This document shows, piece after piece, positions 45,078 to 52,135 of a DNA stretch of 64,000 nt. Numbering within the stretch: the stretch's first letter is position 1; every line of letters starts with the position of its first letter. Both the position numbers and the translations under genes were made by a program. Below the pieces are notes generated by a model. It worked only from the letters and a program-made list of their open reading frames with translations. It was not told the DNA's origin and did not search any database. The stretch comes from UBA7985 sp002690455 (GTDB lineage Bacteria; Pseudomonadota; Alphaproteobacteria; UBA7985): positions 1-64,000 of the forward strand of contig CBFIIW010000013.1 of assembly GCA_965662775.1 (NCBI GenBank), written 5' to 3'.

Positions 45078-45875
45078 TTAGAGCGCGAATTCCGGCGCTG
45101 AGGGCGGCCGGTCCTGCGCGGCGCGGAAGCTCGCGATATAGGATACGCCGGTATCCTCAGTCAGTAGCCATTTGTCGAGTAGTGGGTTGAACATGAAGCC
45201 TTTGATTAGCTGTGGCTGAAGTCCTGCCGCCTCGACCATTTCGAACATCTCAGCGGGGGGGACAAACCGACGCCAGTCGTGCGTGCCGGTAGGCAGCCAT
45301 CGAAGCACGTATTCTGCTGCGACAATGCCCAGGGCAAAGCTGCGCAGGGTGCGATTAAAGGTTGAAAACAGCACAAGACCGCCTTCGTCCCGTGCGCTGA
45401 CGACGTCGGCGACGAACGCTGGTGGGTCGTTGACGTGCTCGATGATCTCTAGCGCCAGCACCACGTCGTAGCGCTCGCCAGCCTCGACCAGTTCAGCGAC
45501 GGTGGCGACACGATAGTCGATCTCCAGCCCCATTTGCTCAGCATGGATCTCCGCCACGGGGATGTTTGCTGGTGTAGCGTCGACCCCGGTGACGTGCGCC
45601 CCCAATCGCGCGAGTGGCTCGCACACCAGCCCGCCACCGCAGCCGACGTCGAGGATTCGAAGCCCCGCCAGCGGGTTGGGTGCGTCAAGGTCGCAGTCGA
45701 AGTGCGCGGCGATTTCTTCGGTGATAAAGCGCAGCCGGGTCGGATTGATTTTGTGCAACGGGCGGAAATCGCCCGCCGGATCCCACCAGCTTTCCGCCAT
45801 TGCGGTGAACTTCTCAACCTCGCCCGGGTCGATGGTGTGACCAGCCTTGCTGCTCGTTTGTTTTGTATCCCGCAT
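45078..45875 (-). CDS. ubiG: Ubiquinone biosynthesis O-methyltransferase
   Basis: SAM-dependent enzyme for both O-methylations of ubiquinone. 265 residues. The N-terminal EKFTAMAESWWDPAGDFRPLH and INPTRLRFI block is diagnostic for UbiG. The SAM motif LRILDVGCGGGLVCEPLA and the later DVVLALEIIEHVNDP are intact. It diverges from lysC by about 85 nt. coq9 and an ABC1-type gene in the same window belong to the same pathway, but at separate sites. Confidence 0.97.
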   Translation of the reverse strand: MRDTKQTSSKAGHTIDPGEVEKFTAMAESWWDPAGDFRPLHKINPTRLRFITEEIAAHFDCDLDAPNPLAGLRILDVGCGGGLVCEPLARLGAHVTGVDATPANIPVAEIHAEQMGLEIDYRVATVAELVEAGERYDVVLALEIIEHVNDPPAFVADVVSARDEGGLVLFSTFNRTLRSFALGIVAAEYVLRWLPTGTHDWRRFVPPAEMFEMVEAAGLQPQLIKGFMFNPLLDKWLLTEDTGVSYIASFRAAQDRPPSAPEFAL

Positions 45876-45960
45876 GCGTGTCCTGCCGTTGCAGCCTCGG
45901 GGGCGTTTCTATACCCCTTATGTCGGGTCTGACAGAATATTACGCAAGCAGGTTGGGTCA

Positions 45961-47205
45961 ATGGCGCGCATCGTCATGAAATTTGGTGGCACCTCTGTCG
46001 GTGACATCGACCGCATACGCAACGTCGCCCGTCGGGTTAAGGCGGAGCACGACGCTGGGCACGAGGTGGCGGTCGTGGTGTCGGCCATGTCGGGCGAGAC
46101 CAATCGGCTCGTTGGGCTGGTTTCGGATGCTGCTGCGCTCTACGACACGCGAGAATACGACGTTGTGGTGTCCACGGGGGAGCAGGTGACGGTCGGCGTG
46201 CTTTCGGTCATCTTGCAATCAATGGGTGTCGACGCCCGGTCCTGGCTGGGGTGGCAGTTGCCGGTCCGAACCGAAGACGTCCACGGCAATGCCCGTATTC
46301 TTGACATCGACACCAGCGAAATCGAACGGCGCTTTGCGGAGACCCGTGAAGTCGCTGTGGTACCCGGGTTCCAAGGGGTGAGTCCGCGAAGCCGCATCAC
46401 GACGCTGGGCCGTGGTGGTTCGGACACGTCGGCGGTTGCCTTGGCTGCCGCGCTGCGGGCTGACCGCTGTGACATCTATACTGACGTGGACGGCGTTTAC
46501 ACCACCGATCCGCGCGTGACCGACAAGGCGCGAAAGTTGGACCGCGTAAGCCACGAAGAAATGCTGGAGATGGCCTCACTCGGGGCTAAGGTTCTGCAGA
46601 CGCGCAGCGTCTCTATCGCAATGAGCCACGGGGTCCCGCTCCAGGTTCTATCCAGTTTCGAAGACAGACCGGGCACGCTTGTGACCGCAGAGGATGAAAC
46701 CATGGAAAAAGACGTTGTATCCGGGATTGCTTTCTCCCGTGATGAAGCCCGCGTGACACTGATCGGTATTCCCGATCGCCCTGGGGTCGCTGCGGCGATT
46801 TTTGGTGCGCTGGGCGATGCCGCGATCAATGTCGACATGATTGTACAGTCGCGTACTGTGATTGACGGGGATGCCAAGACCGACATGACCTTTACCTGCG
46901 GGCAATCCGATCTGCCGCGGGCACTGGCGCTGATGGAAGAACGCCACGACGATATTCAGTATACCGAATTAGAAAGCGACGAGGATGTCGCTAAGGTTTC
47001 TATCGTCGGTGTTGGCATGCGGACAAACTCAGGCGTCGCTAAGACCATGTTTGGTGCGCTGGCCGAGAAGAATATCAATATCAAGGTGATAACGACCTCA
47101 GAGATCAAGACCTCAGTGCTGGTCGGTGCGGACTATTTGGAGTTGGCCGTGCGGACCCTGCACGATGCGTTCGGGCTTGAGGGCAGTGCCGCTGCCGACG
47201 CCTAA
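45961..47205 (+). CDS. lysC: Aspartate kinase
   Basis: First enzyme of the aspartate family pathway (Lys, Thr, Met). 414 residues from the ATG at 45961 (MARIVMKFGGTSVGD). The KFGGTSV nucleotide motif, GRGGSDTSAVALAAAL and the DVDGVYTTDPRV segment are conserved. Two ACT domains occupy about 265-410 (VTLIGIPDRPGVAAAIF and VSIVGVGMRTNSGVAKTMF), indicating amino-acid feedback control. The frame open from 45847 extends into ubiG and is not used. The terminator is shared with rpoH. Confidence 0.97.
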   Translation: MARIVMKFGGTSVGDIDRIRNVARRVKAEHDAGHEVAVVVSAMSGETNRLVGLVSDAAALYDTREYDVVVSTGEQVTVGVLSVILQSMGVDARSWLGWQLPVRTEDVHGNARILDIDTSEIERRFAETREVAVVPGFQGVSPRSRITTLGRGGSDTSAVALAAALRADRCDIYTDVDGVYTTDPRVTDKARKLDRVSHEEMLEMASLGAKVLQTRSVSIAMSHGVPLQVLSSFEDRPGTLVTAEDETMEKDVVSGIAFSRDEARVTLIGIPDRPGVAAAIFGALGDAAINVDMIVQSRTVIDGDAKTDMTFTCGQSDLPRALALMEERHDDIQYTELESDEDVAKVSIVGVGMRTNSGVAKTMFGALAEKNINIKVITTSEIKTSVLVGADYLELAVRTLHDAFGLEGSAAADA

Positions 47206-47240
47206 CTTCGCCGACTGCCCAACCCAGCGGACCAAACGGA

Positions 47241-47268
47241 AAAAGGGGCGCGAGAAGCGCCCCTTTAG
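47241..47268. terminator. Bidirectional rho-independent terminator between lysC and rpoH
   Basis: GGGGCGC (47245-47251) and GCGCCCC (47257-47263) with a 5-nt loop. TTT follows on the plus side and TTTTT on the minus side, so it can end both convergent transcripts. Confidence 0.85.
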
Positions 47269-47326
47269 CTCTTTATGTCGCGGTCCTTGTCTCCGTAAGG
47301 GCGCCGAAGGTAGTGCGTGGTGGGCC

Positions 47327-48211
47327 TCAGCTTTCCAGATAGAGATCGTCAGCCTGACTGACCCGATCCATCATAAAGGTCTTCAGCTTCGTCATGGCGC
47401 GGTGTTCGAGTTGGCGCACACGTTCCTTTGAGACACCAAAGAACTTGCCAAGTTCCTCCAGCGTTACGCCATCGTCAGTTAGTCGACGCATGCGAATGAT
47501 CTGCGCTTCTCTCTCGCCAAGGCTTTCTAACGCTTCGTCGAGCCATCCACGACGAATGTCACTGTCGTGTTCGAGGATGGTGTTATCTTCCGGCGTGGGG
47601 CGATCGTCGGAGAGCATGTTCTGCCACTCTTGATCCCCGTCTTCACCGATCACAGCATTCAACGAGCCGTCTGCAGCCGATAGACGCCCTTCCATCGCCT
47701 CCACATCGCGTAGCGGAACGCCGAGGGTCTCAGCGATTTTGACGCGACCGTCTTGGTTCAACCGCTCTCCGGTTGACTCTTCGATCTTGGAACGCAGGCG
47801 ACGAAGGTTAAAAAACAGCGACTTCTGCGACGCTGTCGTTCCGGTACGGACGATCGACCAATTACGCAGAATGAAGTCCTGCATGGCCGAACGGATCCAC
47901 CAAGACGCGTAAGTGGAGAAGCGGACATCCCGGTCGGGTTCGAAGCGGTTGGCGGCGTGAAGGAGGCCAACAACGCCTTCCTGGATCAGGTCGCCGACGG
48001 GCAGGCCGTAATTCTTGAACCGCCCAGCGGTCGAGACCACCAGCCTGTTATAGGCGTTGATCAATTCGTGGAGCGCTCGATCGTTGTTCTCCTCACGCCA
48101 CGCACGGGCAAGCGCATACTCATGCTCTCGGCTCAGGAGAGGCGTCTCCATCGACCGTTTAATAAAGGCGATATTCGCTCGGCGCGTTTCGCTATCTTCG
48201 TAAGCCGTCAT
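47327..48211 (-). CDS. rpoH: RNA polymerase sigma-32 (heat shock) factor
   Basis: Alternative sigma factor for heat-shock genes. 294 residues. Region 2 includes LIQEGVVGLLHAANRFEP, and WWIRSAMQDFILRNW. The RpoH box, QKSLFFNLRRLR, lies at 129-140 and distinguishes it from other sigma factors. Region 4 ends in LEELGKFFGVSKERVRQLEHRA. Likely targets within this window are hsp20 and ftsH. FtsH-dependent turnover of RpoH is known in other proteobacteria. Confidence 0.97.
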   Translation of the reverse strand: MTAYEDSETRRANIAFIKRSMETPLLSREHEYALARAWREENNDRALHELINAYNRLVVSTAGRFKNYGLPVGDLIQEGVVGLLHAANRFEPDRDVRFSTYASWWIRSAMQDFILRNWSIVRTGTTASQKSLFFNLRRLRSKIEESTGERLNQDGRVKIAETLGVPLRDVEAMEGRLSAADGSLNAVIGEDGDQEWQNMLSDDRPTPEDNTILEHDSDIRRGWLDEALESLGEREAQIIRMRRLTDDGVTLEELGKFFGVSKERVRQLEHRAMTKLKTFMMDRVSQADDLYLES

Positions 48212-48482
48212 GATTCCGTTCCCTGTCTCTTGGACTGCGCCTGGGGCACAATTGGTATGACCGAGACTATGGTACTACCAAATGCGACAATTGAAAGGGC
48301 AAAAGGTGCTACCAGAACGGGGTGCGACAACTTGACTAAAAATAGCCGCAGAGAGCTTCATGACAGGAGAAATTTATAAGTAATTGCAGCAGGTTAAGCG
48401 AAAGAGACTGAAACCTTGCCGTCACCATTGATCCGCTTAGGGCCGATCACAACGGCGTGCTAAGGCGAAGACCAGACGCCGA

Positions 48483-49283
48483 TCAGGCCTCAAAGGCTTC
48501 GATGATTTCGCCGTTTCCGTTGATACAGCAGGCGACTAACGGCCCGCCAAAACCACAACCAGCGTCGACAAAGGTCGCGTGATCCATCTCGGAAATACCA
48601 ATGTGGTTGGGGTGCCAGCCGACGAACACGCGCTGGAAGCCGTCGAAAGGCCGCTCAAGGCGCAGGAAGTTCGGATGCCCCCACCAGAAGCTGTCTGTCT
48701 GGCGGTCCAGCGTCAGGCTAGGATTAATGCCCGCGTGAGAGAACAAGAACCGGCGTTGATCGTCGATGGCTGCGCGCCGCATAGCCATAATCAGGGAATA
48801 GTGGCCGGGCCAGGCACGGATCGCATTGCGCAGGCCAACGGTATAGTTTGCAATTTCGCTCACCGACATGCGGGCAAACCGGGCAGCTTCGCGTCCATTC
48901 GAGCCATAGGCGCGCAGCGTGCCTTCCAGGCCATGTTCCAGCATCCACGCCAGCACGGCGGGCGGAGACTTGGCAAAGTGCAGTTGCAGCACCTGTTCCA
49001 GCATCTCCTCCTGCGCCCCGCGTAGGTAGGCGATATCGCGGGGGAAGAGAGTAAAGCGACCCATGAGGTGCCGGCGGAAGGCCAATACCTCGTCGACGAC
49101 GTCGATCACCTGACTGCCATAGCCAAGCAGGTTTCCCATATAGACCACGCGATCGCCGTGCTCGAAGCGTTGCTCGATAACGTCGTGGATGGCGGCAAGG
49201 CGGCTCATGTCGCCGTGTACGCTGGAAATCATCCAGATCCGGCGGGCAGCGGTCAGTGTTTCGAACCGATCAAGACGACTCAT
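48483..49283 (-). CDS. Metallophosphoesterase-like protein with degenerate metal motifs
   Basis: 267 residues from the ATG at 49283. The overall order of calcineurin-like phosphoesterase motifs is present, but key ligands are replaced: motif I is ISSVHGD (Ser21 in place of the Asp of DxH, His23 kept), motif II is YMGNLLGYG instead of GDxxDRG, and motif III is RGAQEE instead of GNHE. Later motifs LFSHAGINP and GWHPNH keep their His. So it belongs to the fold but may lack a normal dinuclear centre and could be a pseudoenzyme or bind one metal. It lies between rpoH and carD on the same strand. Confidence 0.8.
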   Translation of the reverse strand: MSRLDRFETLTAARRIWMISSVHGDMSRLAAIHDVIEQRFEHGDRVVYMGNLLGYGSQVIDVVDEVLAFRRHLMGRFTLFPRDIAYLRGAQEEMLEQVLQLHFAKSPPAVLAWMLEHGLEGTLRAYGSNGREAARFARMSVSEIANYTVGLRNAIRAWPGHYSLIMAMRRAAIDDQRRFLFSHAGINPSLTLDRQTDSFWWGHPNFLRLERPFDGFQRVFVGWHPNHIGISEMDHATFVDAGCGFGGPLVACCINGNGEIIEAFEA

Positions 49284-49591
49284 GGCGGCAGTCTCTCTGG
49301 TTGCACCGGGCAAAACAGGCTGGTGCAGGCTGGCGGATGGCCCTCGCTGGGACCAACGTGGGAAAGGTCGGCCGGGTAGCCGATGAAAAGGCTGCACCTC
49401 GAAATAAACGGGTGCTGAAATGCAAATATTACGCCGAGAGAATTGACCGCTCTGGGGCTAGGGGTCAAGCAAACCTGTCCCGATTCCACGTTATGCGAAG
49501 GACAACAAAGACTGGAGGCAAAAAAAAGGGGGCCGGAGCCCCCAATCAATCATACAGATCAATACTATGGTGTGCCGAAACCTGCGGTCAC
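49284..49591. other. 308-nt intergenic region between the phosphoesterase-like gene and carD
   Basis: Holds the carD terminator (49520-49543). The remainder should carry the promoter for the phosphoesterase-like gene. Open frames here are short and unconvincing. Confidence 0.5.
49520..49543 (-). terminator. Rho-independent terminator of carD
   Basis: Read on the minus strand: GGGGGCTCCGGCCCCC hairpin followed by eight T. It lies about 50 nt past the carD stop codon. Confidence 0.9.
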
Positions 49592-50098
49592 TCAGGCTGC
49601 CCGCAAGACCGTTTCAAGCCGCTCGGTGGCAGATTCTTCATCGATCTGCTCGATCGCCGCGAATTCGCGGGTTAAGCGGGCAAGTGCTGATTGGTAGATC
49701 TGCCGCTCGGAGAAGGACTGTTCGGGCTGTTCCTCACCACGGTGCAGATCGCGCACGACCTCGGCGATTGATACTGGATCGCCAGAGTTGATCTTCGCTT
49801 CATATTCCTGAGCGCGGCGAGACCACATTGTGCGGCGCACTTTGGCGCGGCCACGAAGGGTGGTTAGGGCCGAGTCCATTACCTTCTTCGAAGACAGCGG
49901 ACGCAGACCCGACTTAGATGCTTTGGCTGTTGGAACGCGTAAGGTCATGCGTTCAGAGTCAAATTGAATGACAATAACCTCGACCTGGATGTCGCCGAGG
50001 TCCTGCGTTTCAATGCCTTTGACGTGACCAACCCCATGGGTTGGGTAGACGACGATGTCGCCCGCGTCGTATGAGTCCTGGGCCATATTTGTTTTCAC
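49592..50098 (-). CDS. carD: CarD family transcriptional regulator
   Basis: RNA-polymerase-binding factor that acts at the promoter open complex, contacting the RpoB beta-1 lobe. 168 residues from GTG at 50098, or 164 from the ATG at 50086. The N-terminal RNAP-interacting domain has GDIVVYPTHGVGHVKGIE. The C-terminal helical DNA-binding domain includes WSRRAQEYEAKINSGDP and AEVVRDLHR. Both starts have purine-rich sequence upstream (AAGAG 7 nt before the GTG). In alphaproteobacteria CarD is often found near fdxA and rpoH, as here. Confidence 0.95.
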   Translation of the reverse strand: MKTNMAQDSYDAGDIVVYPTHGVGHVKGIETQDLGDIQVEVIVIQFDSERMTLRVPTAKASKSGLRPLSSKKVMDSALTTLRGRAKVRRTMWSRRAQEYEAKINSGDPVSIAEVVRDLHRGEEQPEQSFSERQIYQSALARLTREFAAIEQIDEESATERLETVLRAA

Positions 50099-50381
50099 TC
50101 TTTAGCTCTTTTTGTCTTGGCGGCAGGGATAGGGTGTTCTATTCCTGCATGGACTACTGGTGACGTCCCTTCACTCCGAGCGTGTCTTCGCGCCGGGGGT
50201 CAAGGGAGCTTTCACTGTTGTCATCTCCCCAAAATAGCAAAATTACAGGTCTGTGACAAACACGGTGCGCGTTCTGCGCCGAAGTTGTCCACAGTTACAG
50301 ACATGCGACCCCGGCATACCCTTTGGCATGGCCGAGTCGGTTTATGCGATTGCAGCGCCGTTGAGGACCGTTGGCCGGGCG

Positions 50382-50720
50382 TTAATCGCCCTTGCCAGGG
50401 GTGGGCGAGAAGTACTTTTCCAGCTTGCCGCTGACACCTTTGAAGTTATCGGCGTCTGCCAGCGGCTCTTTCTTCAGCGTGATGACTGGCCATTGCTCGG
50501 AGAAATCCCGGTTCAGCTCGATCCACTTGGTTGCGTCCGGATCGGTGTCTGGCAGGATGGCGTCTGCCGGACACTCAGGTTCACACACGCCGCAGTCGAT
50601 GCACTCGTCGGGGTGGATGACGAGCATGTTCTCGCCTTCATAGAAGCAATCGACCGGGCATACTTCCACGCAGTCGGTGTACTTACATTTGATGCAATCA
50701 TCGGTGACGACGTATGTCAT
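50382..50720 (-). CDS. fdxA: Seven-iron ferredoxin FdxA
   Basis: 112 residues starting MTYVVTDDCIKCKYTDCVEV. Nine cysteines match the FdxA pattern: C9, C12, C17, C21, C25 and then C40, C43, C46, C50, for one 3Fe-4S and one 4Fe-4S cluster. The C-terminal extension (about 60-112) is characteristic of this ferredoxin type. The ATG at 50720 is chosen over an upstream TTG. It follows terC on the same strand with 94 nt between, and carD lies 283 nt further down. Confidence 0.97.
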   Translation of the reverse strand: MTYVVTDDCIKCKYTDCVEVCPVDCFYEGENMLVIHPDECIDCGVCEPECPADAILPDTDPDATKWIELNRDFSEQWPVITLKKEPLADADNFKGVSGKLEKYFSPTPGKGD

Positions 50721-50814
50721 GCGCGGACCAGTCTCCAACGGGGCAGCGGGTGCAGGTGGTAGACCGCACCAATCGTTATTTTCGTTCTTGCTTCGACGCT
50801 TGAAGGCCGGAGGT

Positions 50815-51627
50815 TTAGTCCGGCAGCTTCACCGGTGAGGTCTTGTGCAGCCGGACCGGCTCCGTCTTGCGACGCCGTGACAGGATATTGAGCATTTCCA
50901 CGAAGATTGAGAAACCCATGATTCCGTATATCAACGCCTTGGGAGTCTCATAGTGAAGCCCTTCGCCGAGCAGGATCGCTCCGATCAGCAGCATAAAGGC
51001 AAAGGCCAGCATTTCCGTCGTCGGGTGCTGCTCCATAAAGCGGGTCAGCGGTCCGGCAGCAACCAGCATGATAAAGGTTGAGATCAACACCCCTCCAACC
51101 ATGATCGGCACCAATTGCTGGTAGGCGATACCCACGGCTGTCAGCACGGAGTCGATCGAAAACACCATGTTGAGCAGAAACAGTGTGGCAAGGATCTGCA
51201 GGAGTGGCAGACGCTTCTGCTCGCCCTCTCCGTGGCCGTGGTCGCCTTCGAGTTTCTCGAAAATCTCCTGCGTTGCTTTGTAGACGAGAAAGGCACCACC
51301 CACGAACAGGATCGCGCCCTTCACCGTAATCTCGCTGTGGTCGTCGGGCAGGAAGGGCATCTTGAACAGTTTGACACTCTCGAAACGCAGCATAAGCCCG
51401 ATCGAGAAGATCAACGCGATACGGGCCACCATCGCCATGATAATCCCCAATGTCCGCGCACGGTCTTCTTGCCCCTTGGGTGCCCGCTTGGCGATGACGG
51501 CGATGAACACGACGTTGTCGATACCCAACACCACACCCATGAAGGACACGGTCAACAGGGACAGGATAGCTGGCAGGGTCAGCAACTCAGGGAGCGAGAG
51601 AAACTGAGAAATCATTTCAAAGGACAT
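50815..51627 (-). CDS. TerC family integral membrane protein
   Basis: About 270 residues with seven or more transmembrane segments. The family motif LGIDNVVFIAVIAKR is at about 35-50 and the second conserved block NMVFSIDSVLTAVGIA at about 165-180; both carry the acidic residues proposed to bind metal ions. A His/Glu-rich cytoplasmic loop lies between (GDHGHGEGEQKR). TerC relatives take part in manganese export or metalation of secreted proteins, and in tellurite resistance; specificity is not clear here. ATG at 51627 is used. Confidence 0.92.
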   Translation of the reverse strand: MSFEMISQFLSLPELLTLPAILSLLTVSFMGVVLGIDNVVFIAVIAKRAPKGQEDRARTLGIIMAMVARIALIFSIGLMLRFESVKLFKMPFLPDDHSEITVKGAILFVGGAFLVYKATQEIFEKLEGDHGHGEGEQKRLPLLQILATLFLLNMVFSIDSVLTAVGIAYQQLVPIMVGGVLISTFIMLVAAGPLTRFMEQHPTTEMLAFAFMLLIGAILLGEGLHYETPKALIYGIMGFSIFVEMLNILSRRRKTEPVRLHKTSPVKLPD

Positions 51628-51684
51628 GGAAGTGGACCTATTGGTTGAGAGTACACGCCTCATTTACCGCCGCAGCGTCAGGAT

Positions 51685-52128
51685 TTAAAGGTCGCGCAGG
51701 CGGTCGAGATCGCGGCGTTCGCGCTTAGTTGGTCGACCGCTGCCGCTATCCCGGCGTGCGAGTCTGGCGGTACGAGGGTCTGGCGACGGCCCTGCCGCAG
51801 TCTCGGTCGTTCCCGATGCGTCCTCTCGCCCGGACCGTGTTGGGCGCTCGGGTAGGGGAGCAAGATCAGTATAGAGCAGCCGGGCCTCCTCATAGGGGCG
51901 CCGTGCGTTTCCCAGTGCGAGTACCTCGACGATGCGGACATTCGGCCCCTGATGAAAGGTCAGGACATCGCCGACTTTGACCTCGGCAGAAGCTTTGCGA
52001 ATGGAGGCTTTGTTGACACGGACCTTTCCGCCGCTGGCCACCTCGGCGGCAAGTGTCCGGGTTTTGAAAAAACGGGCGAACCACAACCATTTGTCAATCC
52101 GAAGCTTCTCAGCCGGTTGATCGGACAC
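51685..52128 (-). CDS. S4-domain RNA-binding protein (Hsp15-like)
   Basis: 147 residues. The S4 domain occupies about 8-70: LRIDKWLWFARFFKTRTLA and VNKASIRKASAEVKVGDVL. The C-terminal tail is Arg-rich and ends SGRPTKRERRDLDRLR, as in Hsp15/HslR-like proteins that bind free 50S subunits carrying nascent peptide. It lies 7 nt downstream of the helicase stop codon in the same direction, an apparent two-gene operon conserved in alphaproteobacteria. Confidence 0.93.
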   Translation of the reverse strand: MSDQPAEKLRIDKWLWFARFFKTRTLAAEVASGGKVRVNKASIRKASAEVKVGDVLTFHQGPNVRIVEVLALGNARRPYEEARLLYTDLAPLPERPTRSGREDASGTTETAAGPSPDPRTARLARRDSGSGRPTKRERRDLDRLRDL

Positions 52129-52135
52129 TGGCGAA

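Noticed and set aside
49284..49519. Short plus-strand frames before the phosphoesterase-like gene
   Set aside because: They overlap the likely promoter and carry no protein features.
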